A stretch of 53,487 nucleotides of DNA from assembly GCF_014534745.1 (NCBI RefSeq), contig NZ_JACVVP010000053.1:1-53487 (forward strand), written 5' to 3'. The notes below the pieces were generated by a model. It searched no databases and had not been told where the DNA came from. It saw only the letters and a program-made list of their open reading frames with translations. Made by a program: the position numbers and the translations under genes. Position 1 is the stretch's first letter; each line of letters starts with the position of its first letter. Positions 1 through 8,129 of the stretch are shown here, piece by piece. Origin of the DNA: Flammeovirga sp. EKP202. GTDB lineage: Bacteria; Bacteroidota; Bacteroidia; Cytophagales; Flammeovirgaceae.

Positions 1-156
1 CTTCACCATAATGTCAAGAAAATAAGAATATTGAAGCATGGTAGAAGAGCTAAAAGTTTCTTCAAATATGGGTTAGACTATATCTCTGATAAGTTACTAA
101 ATCCAGTGGATAGAGATCAAAATTTTCTAACTACACGTTTTTTGTCATGTACTTAG
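1..156 (+). mobile_element. IS4-family transposase, C-terminal fragment (runs off left edge)
   Basis: An open frame enters from the window edge and ends at TAG 154-156. It encodes about 51 residues that include HGRRAKSFFKYGLDYI and end in FLSCT. A basic KSFF.YGLDYI segment and a terminal LSCT are what I recall from the C-termini of Bacteroidota IS4-type DDE transposases; no catalytic residue lies in this part, so the family call is from memory of the tail only. The stop codon overlaps the ATG of the next gene (147) by 10 bases in another frame. The right inverted repeat of the IS should lie within a few tens of bases of position 156, but it cannot be recognised without the left end. Confidence 0.6.
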
Positions 157-2345
157 AAAAAGGAGTTGAAATTATTATCACACCCCAAGCAGAAAATAAA
201 CCTGTTTTATACGAAGTTGAAAAAGAAGTAGCTTACGAAAATGCTGAATCACCTTATCAATTAGTAGAAGGTTTTACTTATGAGTGGGAGATAAACGATA
301 GTCAATATACATTTGAAGAAGACAAAAATATTGTTTTTCGTTCTTCCATTGATTCTAATAGAGGGGTAATTAAACCCAATATTTTTGTTGGTTCTTTGTC
401 TATTAATATTCTAAAGGCGGGTGTAAAAGTAGATAAATTGCTTTTGGAAGTACGATCTTTAAAAGCAACTTATAGAAAGGACTATCGTCAAATGCTTTCT
501 GATATTTCGGAGTATTGTACTGATTTAATTATGCAAGTAAATGCACCAGTAAATCAAAGCTATACTATTGACCATAAAGAAAGTTCGAAGAGTCTTTATC
601 AAAAGTTTTCTTTTGTGAAATCTATTGTAGATTCTGATGAATTCGAGGAATCCATTCATCAAGTTTTAGAAAACCCTAATAAGAAATGGAGTCAGGAAGA
701 GGAGTATATTGATTCCTCAAGAGTTAGAAGAATAGATAACAGAATAGCAAAACAATTTGCTAAGTCAAATGATAGAGTTCCTGTTTCTAATCAGAATGGA
801 TTATCATCTTTGCCGAGAAAGGTTTCAACCTTTAGAAGAATAGATTCTGTTGATACCATTGAAAATCAATTCATAAAATTTGTATTAGAAAATTATCTCA
901 ATTTTTGTGTTGATCTAAAAAAGATAATCAAAGAAAAGCATTCTAAAGAAAGTAAATTCAGAACCGAACTAAATCAACTTATTTACACTTTAGATAGATA
1001 TTGTCAGCAGCAGTTATTCAGAGAAGTAAGTAATTTAAAAATGATGCCTGGTAATAATCCATTATTACAAAGGAAATCGGGTTACCGTGAGATTTATAAA
1101 TCATGGTTAATGTTTGATCTTGCTGCAAAACTAATATGGAAAGGTGGAGACGATGTTTATGCTGTAGGAAAAAGAGATGTAGCTACTTTATATGAATATT
1201 GGGTGTTTTTTGCTCTCTTAGAAATAATAAAAGAGATATTTAAAATCAACCCAAAACAAATCGATAATCTTATTTCTAATACTAAAGATGGATTAGGACT
1301 ACAATTGAAACAAGGTTTTCAAACGGCTTTAGAAGGGGAATATAATGATCAAGGGAGATCATTAAATATTAGGTTCAGTTATAATAGAACATTTAGTAGT
1401 AATCAAAATATACATGAGAAGGGAAGTTGGACAAAACAAATGAGGCCGGACTATACTTTGTCAATTTGGCCATCTGAATTCGATGAAGATCAAGCTGAAT
1501 CTAAAGATGTAATTACCCATATTCATTTTGATGCGAAATATAAGGTCAATAATATCTCAGAATTATTGGGAGAAGACAACATCGAGGACAAAACTAAAAA
1601 CGATTACAAAAGAGTTGACCTATTAAAGATGCATGCATATAAAGATGCAATACGACGATCAAGTGGAGCCTATGTTATTTATCCTGGGAGTAATGAAAGT
1701 GATCAGATAAAAAGTTTTCATGAAATTCTTCCAGGTCTTGGTGCTTTTCCAATGAAACCTACCAGAGATAAATACGGTCAATACGAAATCAAGAAATTTA
1801 TAAAAGAAGTTGTTAACCATTTTATCAATAGATCTTCACAAAGAGAACACTTGTCGTACTTCCAAAATCAGATTCTAGAAAAAGAGAAAAATATCAAAAC
1901 AGATGTGTATTTACCTGAGATGATTGGAGGTGTTCGATTAATTCCAAAAGAGGTAAATGTTATTGTAGGTGTATTTAAAAATGAAGAGCACCTTCAGTGG
2001 ATTCAATCTCAGATGAAGTACAACCTAAGAGCAGATGCAGATCGTATGGGAGGAATGCGATTAACTCCTGAGTTACTGTCTTCTAAACTTTTATTATTGT
2101 ATGATATTAAAGATCATAATAGACAATATATCTATGAGATCAAACCTAATGGACCGTCTATTGACCTTAAGTCTAGATTGAAAAATTATCCTTCACAAGA
2201 TTCTATTGAACGCCAATACTTCATTTTTGAATTGGGAGATTTAGAAGATGGGAGGTTTAAAGACTATTGTTTTGATATACAAAAAATGGTTGTAAATTCT
2301 CATGGAGTACCTAAAGTAACAAACTTAGAAGAACTAACATCTTAA
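147..2345 (+). CDS. McrC-like type IV restriction subunit (DUF2357 plus PD-(D/E)XK nuclease)
   Basis: This 732-residue protein matches the DUF2357/PDDEXK_7 (DUF524) architecture of McrC-like proteins, the nuclease partners of McrB-type GTPases in modification-dependent restriction. The N-terminal half is the DUF2357 region. The nuclease core is readable: Asp435 in RPDYTLSI, then Asp462-x-Lys464 in HFDAKYKV, then a helix LLKMHAYKDAI near residues 493-503 that fits the last motif of the fold. In this family a McrB-like AAA/GTPase gene normally sits just upstream; here the upstream position is filled by a transposase end overlapping the start codon. Residues 1-4 at least are therefore encoded by bases shared with the IS reading frame, and the native N-terminus may be lost. 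The frame is open only from 114, so no earlier ATG exists. Without McrB the protein may be orphaned. The nuclease call is secure; the restriction role is inferred from the family. Confidence 0.75.
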   Translation: MYLEKGVEIIITPQAENKPVLYEVEKEVAYENAESPYQLVEGFTYEWEINDSQYTFEEDKNIVFRSSIDSNRGVIKPNIFVGSLSINILKAGVKVDKLLLEVRSLKATYRKDYRQMLSDISEYCTDLIMQVNAPVNQSYTIDHKESSKSLYQKFSFVKSIVDSDEFEESIHQVLENPNKKWSQEEEYIDSSRVRRIDNRIAKQFAKSNDRVPVSNQNGLSSLPRKVSTFRRIDSVDTIENQFIKFVLENYLNFCVDLKKIIKEKHSKESKFRTELNQLIYTLDRYCQQQLFREVSNLKMMPGNNPLLQRKSGYREIYKSWLMFDLAAKLIWKGGDDVYAVGKRDVATLYEYWVFFALLEIIKEIFKINPKQIDNLISNTKDGLGLQLKQGFQTALEGEYNDQGRSLNIRFSYNRTFSSNQNIHEKGSWTKQMRPDYTLSIWPSEFDEDQAESKDVITHIHFDAKYKVNNISELLGEDNIEDKTKNDYKRVDLLKMHAYKDAIRRSSGAYVIYPGSNESDQIKSFHEILPGLGAFPMKPTRDKYGQYEIKKFIKEVVNHFINRSSQREHLSYFQNQILEKEKNIKTDVYLPEMIGGVRLIPKEVNVIVGVFKNEEHLQWIQSQMKYNLRADADRMGGMRLTPELLSSKLLLLYDIKDHNRQYIYEIKPNGPSIDLKSRLKNYPSQDSIERQYFIFELGDLEDGRFKDYCFDIQKMVVNSHGVPKVTNLEELTS

Positions 2346-2355
2346 GCATAATAAT

Positions 2356-2994
2356 ATGGCAAGAGTAACAATTATTTCCTCTTTTCATAAAGAAATGGGG
2401 AAATGTAATAGTGACGAATTAATAAAAATATTAGATCAACTAAAGCCTGATGTTTTATTTGATGAATTGGATGAAAAGACATTTAAAGAAGTTTTTTCAT
2501 GGTTTGGAAAACCAAAAACGGTTGAGTCCCTTGCAGTGAAAAAATTTATAAAAAAGAATAAGGCTAGACATTACCCTGTAGATACTTATAATTTTAGTTT
2601 TGATCAATTGTTTTCTATGTCTAATCTATTTAACAGAAGAGACTATATACACTTACTAAATATTCATCTAGAAAATATTTCAATAAAGGGGTTTAAATAT
2701 TTAAATAGTGATGAGGTATGTAAAGTACTAGATCAATTACATGCTTTGGAAGGGTATATTTTAGATGAAAATGGATTGGGAAGAGCTATTCGTGAATATT
2801 ATAATGAAGAAGAAATTCATCATAAAAGGGAGGGTGTCATGATCCAAAACATTTTGAGTATTTATGATCAAAAACCCTTTGATCATGGTGTATTTATCTG
2901 TGGTGTTCAACATAGAGTTCCATTATTAAAAAAGATAGAACTATTACCAATTAATCAAAAAGATAAAATTGATTGGGAGTTTTTTACATATTAG
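2356..2994 (+). CDS. Hypothetical protein, possible TraB/TIKI-fold
   Basis: A 212-residue cytoplasmic protein that starts 10 bases after the McrC-like gene and is probably co-transcribed with it. It has no signal peptide or membrane segment. The N-terminus (ARVTIISSFHKEMG, then a helix and KPDVLFDELD) and the C-terminal VFICGVQHRVPLLKK resemble the layout of TraB/PrgY/TIKI-type proteins: a short strand, an acidic loop after a second strand, and a late strand followed by G-x-x-H-R. That resemblance is by eye and weak. No function can be given. Because it follows a restriction-type gene it could be an accessory of that locus or an unrelated cargo gene of a defence island. Confidence 0.6.
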   Translation: MARVTIISSFHKEMGKCNSDELIKILDQLKPDVLFDELDEKTFKEVFSWFGKPKTVESLAVKKFIKKNKARHYPVDTYNFSFDQLFSMSNLFNRRDYIHLLNIHLENISIKGFKYLNSDEVCKVLDQLHALEGYILDENGLGRAIREYYNEEEIHHKREGVMIQNILSIYDQKPFDHGVFICGVQHRVPLLKKIELLPINQKDKIDWEFFTY

Positions 2995-3057
2995 TTTTCT
3001 TTTAAGAAGTAAAAAGAATATGTACTATTCAATAAATATTACCCCTCAATTATATAA

Positions 3058-4194
3058 CTACCACTTCTCCATCCCCAATTCACCAATCAAATAATCAACT
3101 TTCTCAATCAGCTTCTCAAAGATTTTCTCATAAGAGAAGTCTTGTTTTGGAATGTTCAAGGTAAGAGCGACTTCCCTTTCAAATTGATCTTTGTATTCAG
3201 AATGAGTTTGTTGCCATATATTGATAAGTTCTTTTTTTCGGGAGAGGAGTAATTTTGCTGAAGGGATTTTAGCACTTTTGTTGTTATTGGTTTCTCTTGA
3301 CGCAGGAACCAAATTCCATATATCATTATTTTTCCAAAATGACCATGGGATGATATGGTCGGTTTCAAAGTTTCCTTTTAGGGGTTTAAGTGTCCATAAG
3401 CAGAAGAGTTCTCCTTTGCTTTGGACTTTTTCATAATAACTTCTAGGAGGATCAACACTTCTGATATTATTGGAATGATAGAGCAACTCAACAATTTCGT
3501 TTTTCTTGAATGGGAGTGATTTATTTTTCTTGAAATTAAGCGTTAAGTCTGCCCAGTTATTGATAATAGAGTTTTCCCCAATAAGAAATGAACCGAATAG
3601 CTCTAAACCATATCTTACCTCTGCCCTAAAAGCGATATAGCCTAAATGATCATGAATGTCATTTCTGAAAATTTCTTTACTGATATCTAATTTTTTTAGG
3701 GATGGAATAGATTTTCTTTTTTGATAAAATTGATACTCACCTTTGAAATACTGGTTCAATGTATATCGCATAGGATTTTTGTAAATACATTGAGCTATTT
3801 CGTGAATACAAGTATGGTATTTTATTCTTCTATTGGGGTTGGGAAAACCGTTTTTGATGTCTCTCAGAATACTTTTTTCAATGTCTAACAGCTCCCCTTT
3901 ATAACATTGTTGTAGCTCTTTTAAAGGTTGATAAAAGACAATGGGTCCGGCTGAGTTTTGATACACTTCATGATACACGAAAGGCAAATAATAGAATAAC
4001 CATTTTTCAGTCAATGGACCTAGTGGAATAAAACAGTTATTCTCTTCTTCATAGACTAAAGCTTGATTTTCAGTAAATATCTCAATAATTCCTCTGAGTA
4101 AAGCTAATTTGTAAGACGATGATTTACTATCTTTCTGTAAAATATGGCTGATCAGTTGGAAAGCCTCATTACTATTACTACTCAAACGATTCAT
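3058..4194 (-). CDS. HNH endonuclease
   Basis: A 378-residue protein with an HNH nuclease module near its C-terminus. Asp279-His280 lie in FETDHIIPW, Asn294 in DIWNLVPA, and an N-rich ETNNNKS segment follows near 301-307; this is the canonical D-H...N...N/H pattern. The pair of cysteines that often brackets HNH domains is not seen; only one Cys (GELFCLWT) lies just upstream. The N-terminal 250 residues contain a conserved-looking SSSYKLALLRGI helix that I recall from Bacteroidota HNH proteins of this size and that probably recognises the target. The start codon is separated by one base from the start of the divergent methyltransferase gene, so the two genes must carry their promoters inside each other. 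The arrangement suggests a nuclease/methylase pair; the specificity is unknown. Confidence 0.8.
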   Translation of the reverse strand: MNRLSSNSNEAFQLISHILQKDSKSSSYKLALLRGIIEIFTENQALVYEEENNCFIPLGPLTEKWLFYYLPFVYHEVYQNSAGPIVFYQPLKELQQCYKGELLDIEKSILRDIKNGFPNPNRRIKYHTCIHEIAQCIYKNPMRYTLNQYFKGEYQFYQKRKSIPSLKKLDISKEIFRNDIHDHLGYIAFRAEVRYGLELFGSFLIGENSIINNWADLTLNFKKNKSLPFKKNEIVELLYHSNNIRSVDPPRSYYEKVQSKGELFCLWTLKPLKGNFETDHIIPWSFWKNNDIWNLVPASRETNNNKSAKIPSAKLLLSRKKELINIWQQTHSEYKDQFEREVALTLNIPKQDFSYEKIFEKLIEKVDYLIGELGMEKW

Positions 4195-4195
4195 T

Positions 4196-4822
4196 ATGCT
4201 AAAAAATACAACAGTTAAACATTATCCCGAACTTACGGCTATTCACCGAAAAAGTATATCCTTCCCCTCACGTTTTTTACTTGAAAAAAACTTATTAGTA
4301 GGTAAAGTCCTTGATTTTGGAGCTGGGCATGGAAAAGATGTTGAAGAATTAACCCTTAAAAGAATAGATATCGAATCGTATGATAAATTTTATATTCCTG
4401 AATTCCCCAAAAGTAAATACGATACGATCATCTGCCATTATGTTTTGAATGTAGTGGACAAGGAAGAACAAACTAGAATTTTGGCTGAGGTCTCTTACTT
4501 ATTAAAACCTAAAGGGAAAGCATATTTTACCGTTCGTAGAGATCTATTGAAAGAAGGGATTCGAATGCATGCAATACATAAGTTACCTACATATCAATGT
4601 AATGTTGTACTTCCTTTCCCATCTCTTTTTAAGGCCAAACATTGTGAGATTTATGTTTATCAAAAACCTTCTGAAGAAAATCTTTTAATGGAAACTGTAA
4701 GTGTAAAAGTTTATAAAAGTAAATATGGGTTCGAAATTCTAGAAAAAAGAAAATATGCTGGAAAAGCTCAAAAAGCCAAAGTGATACTCCAAGAGCTTCT
4801 CCAGTTGAGAAAATATATGTGA
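4196..4822 (+). CDS. SAM-dependent methyltransferase
   Basis: A 208-residue class I methyltransferase. Motif I is VLDFGAGHGKD (residues 38-48), the acidic residue ending strand 2 is in DIESYDKF, and motif IV is DTIICHYVLNVV (76-87). The N-terminal AIHRKSISFPSRFLLEKNLL and the VLNVV motif resemble the methyltransferase family known as DNA phosphorothioation-associated (TIGR04096-like), but no dnd gene is nearby. The IV motif lacks the N/DPPY signature of DNA amino-methylases, so the substrate need not be DNA. It is divergent from the HNH endonuclease gene with a single base between the two ATGs, so joint regulation is likely. The function as a protective methylase is inference from that neighbour. 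Confidence 0.8.
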   Translation: MLKNTTVKHYPELTAIHRKSISFPSRFLLEKNLLVGKVLDFGAGHGKDVEELTLKRIDIESYDKFYIPEFPKSKYDTIICHYVLNVVDKEEQTRILAEVSYLLKPKGKAYFTVRRDLLKEGIRMHAIHKLPTYQCNVVLPFPSLFKAKHCEIYVYQKPSEENLLMETVSVKVYKSKYGFEILEKRKYAGKAQKAKVILQELLQLRKYM

Positions 4823-4844
4823 TAGAAAAGCTTTTACTAGCCTT

Positions 4845-6005
4845 CTAAAAATAAAACCCAAAGTTCATATTAAATCGCATATGCCAATCGGCGTCTTCAG
4901 TTCCGTAGGCCAAAGCTGTATTAAAATTGGGATCAATCCAAGGTTGATTTTTTCCTAGAGCTCCATCAATATAAATATACATCAAGCCTGCTGTCACTAA
5001 GCAGCCTGTCACATTTTGGAAGGAGTCATAGAAACTAGCTTCCGTTTTATCGACTACACCAAAATCATTGTAAAATTCTAGGGATGAGATGGGACCCCAT
5101 TCTACAGGTTGGGTGAAACTAATACCTAGTGTATAAGTGGAAGCTTCAGCGGCTACAAGATAGGGAGCTCCGTAAGCCGTTAAAGCGATTACATCTGTTC
5201 TTTCTCCATCGGGAGCATCAGGTGATTTTTTATAATGAGAAACCTGAGCCTTCAGGTTCCATTTTTTATAGTTCATTTCATAGTGAAAAGCTGCAGCATA
5301 ATGTGTACCTGTACTTTTTGTATCTAGGTTATAAAGTCCTCCAAACAGTCCGGACAGGCCAATGGAATGTGTGAAATCTTCTTTTCCTAATTTTCTAAGA
5401 ATTTTCGCATTCAGTTGATTAACTTCTTTGTTTCTGTATTGTAGATCACCATCACCATTTTCATCCATTGAACCCACATCATAAGCATAACGACTATTGG
5501 AAATATCTGTATTTCCTCCAAAATCTAGCTCTTCCGCATTTTTAAAAAAAGCGAAATCATAAGCCCATTTTTCATCATTATGAATGAACTTTAACCCCAT
5601 ATCATGATCATCTTCTAAGCCAACGTAATAATTGATGCTAAAAAACCAGTTATGGGAGTTGTAGGTGGTGATTCCAAAAGGGACTTGTGCGAGACCAAGT
5701 TGTATTTGATTTTTGTCCGAAATATCATAATCAAACCAACCTTGTTTTAAGAATATTCCACCAAAAGACTGAGAATAGAAACGAATTTCAGCATTGAGCC
5801 CGATGCCTTTGTAAGAAGCAGTGGGTTTTATAGCAAACATATCATAGCCAAATTCACCACCATTATCCTGATGATGATCTTTCCAAGTTGAATTGTTATA
5901 ATTAAACCTTAAGGCTCCTCCAACCTTGATTTCAGGTTTATCTTGTGCTTCTGAGGAAATTGAAATAGATAAAAGTATAATTAAGAAAGAGACGATGTAT
6001 TTCAT
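4845..6005 (-). CDS. Porin-like outer-membrane beta-barrel protein
   Basis: The start is set at ATG 6005, giving 386 residues, because it begins directly with a signal peptide (MKYIVSFLIILLSISISSEA, cut before QDKPE). A longer frame from 6071 would put 22 unrelated residues ahead of it. The mature protein is rich in alternating aromatic strands and ends in HMRFNMNFGFYF, a typical outer-membrane insertion signal with terminal Phe. Segments such as GWFDYDISDKNQIQLGLAQVPFG resemble phosphate-selective porin (OprO/P) barrels. The BCCT transporter gene lies 162 bases upstream on the same strand, so it may serve uptake of the same solute, but a strong inverted repeat separates them. The substrate is unknown. 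Confidence 0.7.
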   Translation of the reverse strand: MKYIVSFLIILLSISISSEAQDKPEIKVGGALRFNYNNSTWKDHHQDNGGEFGYDMFAIKPTASYKGIGLNAEIRFYSQSFGGIFLKQGWFDYDISDKNQIQLGLAQVPFGITTYNSHNWFFSINYYVGLEDDHDMGLKFIHNDEKWAYDFAFFKNAEELDFGGNTDISNSRYAYDVGSMDENGDGDLQYRNKEVNQLNAKILRKLGKEDFTHSIGLSGLFGGLYNLDTKSTGTHYAAAFHYEMNYKKWNLKAQVSHYKKSPDAPDGERTDVIALTAYGAPYLVAAEASTYTLGISFTQPVEWGPISSLEFYNDFGVVDKTEASFYDSFQNVTGCLVTAGLMYIYIDGALGKNQPWIDPNFNTALAYGTEDADWHMRFNMNFGFYF

Positions 6006-6071
6006 CTGTATAGCTTTTGAGAAGTTATTGAAGAGATGTAAAGTATTGATTGAAATTAGAAAGGTAAACAC

Positions 6072-6130
6072 TAAGTACTAAGACAAAAAAAATCATAGTT
6101 AATTCTAATTTATTTTTGTCTTAGTACTTA
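6072..6130. repeat. Perfect 18-bp inverted repeat, 23-base spacer
   Basis: Bases 6072-6089 (TAAGTACTAAGACAAAAA) are the exact reverse complement of 6113-6130. The repeat lies 37 bases after the stop of the BCCT gene and 66 bases upstream of the porin start, both on the minus strand. The loop of 23 bases is AT-rich and long for an intrinsic terminator. The A/T runs at the inner ends of the arms are paired rather than forming a U-tail. Confidence 0.8.
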
Positions 6131-6167
6131 ATAGCCGCCTACATTTTAGAAATGAGCGAGCTGTACA

Positions 6168-7721
6168 TTATTTTTTCCTTTGATAATGCTCATCGTAATA
6201 ATCGGAGAGTGCTTTGTAGAAACTAAAACACATTATGATGATGATGATGGAGAAGGGGAGTCCGGTTAGGATAGAGGCTGTTTGTAATGCGGTTAATCCA
6301 CCTCCCATGAGTAAAACACCTGCGATGAGTCCTTCCATAGAAGCCCAGAATATTTTTTGTCCTACCGGTGCATCATGTCTTCCTCCTGAGGTTAAGGTGT
6401 CTACCACAAAGGAACCCGAATCAGAAGAAGTAACAAAAAAGCTTGTCACTAGAATCACGGTGAGAATTGATGCAAACGTGGTGAAAGGGTACTGTTCCAA
6501 TAGAAAATAAATTGCAGTTGCTACATTTTTATTGACTGCTTCAGTGATGGAATGATTCCCAATAAGTTCTTGGTATAAAGCACTTCCTCCAAATACACTC
6601 AACCATAAAAATGTAAGTAAAGAAGGAACAATTAACACACCCAATACAAACTCTTTGATCGTTCTTCCTTTTGAAATTCGAGCAATAAAAATTCCTACAA
6701 ATGGTGACCAAGAGATCCACCAAGCCCAATAAAAGACCGTCCATGAATTCTGCCAGTTTTTATCTGTGCCAACACCTTTATAAGAGTTCGTCCAAAAGCT
6801 GAGCTCAAAGAATTCGTAAACATAATAACCTATATTTTGGACAAATGATTTTAATATAAATAGAGTAGGCCCTACGAGTAAAACCATGAGCATTAATCCT
6901 AAAGCCAAACGCATATTCCATTCACTTAACATTCTGATCCCTTTGTCGAGGCCCAGTACTAATGATAAGGTAGCGAACAATGTGATGATGGCAATTAAGA
7001 TCAATTCAACAGCATTGGTGGTCGGAATATCGAATAAATAATTTAAGCCGGCGTTGACTTGTGATACCCCAAACCCGAGCGACGTTGCCAATCCAAATAA
7101 AGTAGCAATCACGGCAATGATATCGATGACATCCCCAATGGGTCCATATATTCTTTTACCCAATAACGGGAAAAATATAGATCGTACGGTTAATGGTAAC
7201 TTTAAGTTGAAAGTAAAAAAGGCCAATGCCAGCCCAACCACTGCATATAAAGCCCAAGCATGAACACCCCAATGCAAGAATGTTATGCCCATTGCTTTTT
7301 CGGCTGCTACAGCTTCAGAACCTCCTTCTTTGAGGAAAGGGTTGCCATTGAAATGGAAAACAGGTTCTGCTACCGACCAAAATAATAATCCAATACCCAT
7401 TCCGGCACTGAAAAGCATGGCAAACCAAGCCGTTTGAGAAAACTCAGGCTTTGCATCTTTTCCTCCAATTCTAACTTTACCGTATTTGCTAAAACCTAAA
7501 TAAATAGCATAAAATAAAAGACTATTGACAAGTAAAATAAATAGCCATCCTACATTATTGGCTACAGTTGTTTGTGTTTTTTTGAACCATTCTTCCATCG
7601 GTTCACCGACAATCAAAGTGCTGACAACCAGTGTAAAGATGATAAGTATGGACGTAATGGAAACGGTGGCATTTGCTTTAATGCCCCAAAAGGTTTTTTG
7701 ATCACTTCTTAGGTGACTCAT
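6168..7721 (-). CDS. BCCT family glycine betaine/choline-type transporter
   Basis: A 517-residue inner-membrane carrier with twelve predicted helices, the normal BCCT length. Two family signatures are present: AGMGIGLLFWSVAEP at about 105-119, the glycine-rich stretch of TM3 that binds substrate and Na+, and WWISWSPFVGIFIARISKGR at about 330-349, the tryptophan-rich segment. Members take up betaine, choline or carnitine with Na+ or H+ as osmoprotectants, which suits a marine organism. The short N-terminus and a C-terminus ending in YYDEHYQRKK lack the long osmosensing tail of BetP, so the protein may be weakly osmoregulated. The start MSHLRSDQKTFWGIK is preceded by an in-frame gap and no better ATG is seen. 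Confidence 0.92.
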   Translation of the reverse strand: MSHLRSDQKTFWGIKANATVSITSILIIFTLVVSTLIVGEPMEEWFKKTQTTVANNVGWLFILLVNSLLFYAIYLGFSKYGKVRIGGKDAKPEFSQTAWFAMLFSAGMGIGLLFWSVAEPVFHFNGNPFLKEGGSEAVAAEKAMGITFLHWGVHAWALYAVVGLALAFFTFNLKLPLTVRSIFFPLLGKRIYGPIGDVIDIIAVIATLFGLATSLGFGVSQVNAGLNYLFDIPTTNAVELILIAIITLFATLSLVLGLDKGIRMLSEWNMRLALGLMLMVLLVGPTLFILKSFVQNIGYYVYEFFELSFWTNSYKGVGTDKNWQNSWTVFYWAWWISWSPFVGIFIARISKGRTIKEFVLGVLIVPSLLTFLWLSVFGGSALYQELIGNHSITEAVNKNVATAIYFLLEQYPFTTFASILTVILVTSFFVTSSDSGSFVVDTLTSGGRHDAPVGQKIFWASMEGLIAGVLLMGGGLTALQTASILTGLPFSIIIIIMCFSFYKALSDYYDEHYQRKK

Positions 7722-8094
7722 AAAGGTTTTTCTTTTTTTAATGCTAAAAGCTGAGATGCTTTTATGATAAAATGAGACTATTCAATCTCTGGGAGAGGGA
7801 GTAGCTACCCTAAAAAGGTGATAATGTAATACAACCAAAATCATATATTATCTATTCAAATATTGAATGAAATAATACCTCATAATATCTAATCAATTGT
7901 TTTAAAAATAGGGATAATTGTATCAAAAATAAATATTATGAGACTTTATTAAGAAATAACCTCTATGAGTGTAGTATTTTATTGAGATAATCTATTTCTG
8001 CGTTAATCCTTCCTTTTCACAATTGTAGATCCTGGCTGATTCATCAAAGCGTTTTTACATGTGCCTCTGTTTAATACTTACGACATAAATTAAT
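7722..8094. other. Intergenic region without a gene
   Basis: This AT-rich stretch lies between divergent genes (BCCT on minus, the secreted protein on plus). No ORF, RNA or strong hairpin was recognised. The only local structure is AAAAGC/GCTTTT near 7746-7763, a six-base stem in the presumed 5' leader of the BCCT gene. Confidence 0.5.
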
Positions 8095-8102
8095 TATCTT
8101 TG
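8095..8102 (+). promoter_or_regulatory. Bacteroidota -7 box TATCTTTG
   Basis: A perfect TAnnTTTG sits 28 bases before the ATG at 8130. It supports using that ATG rather than the TTG at 8100, which lies inside the box itself. A clear -33 TTG at the usual distance is not seen. Confidence 0.55.
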
Positions 8103-8129
8103 TTGACCATCTTTTTATTATTAGCAAAC

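Noticed and set aside
6235-6251. Run of ATGATGATG-like trinucleotides at the 3' end of the BCCT gene.
   Set aside because: It is the coding of several Ile residues in the last helix on the minus strand; no sign of a regulatory repeat.
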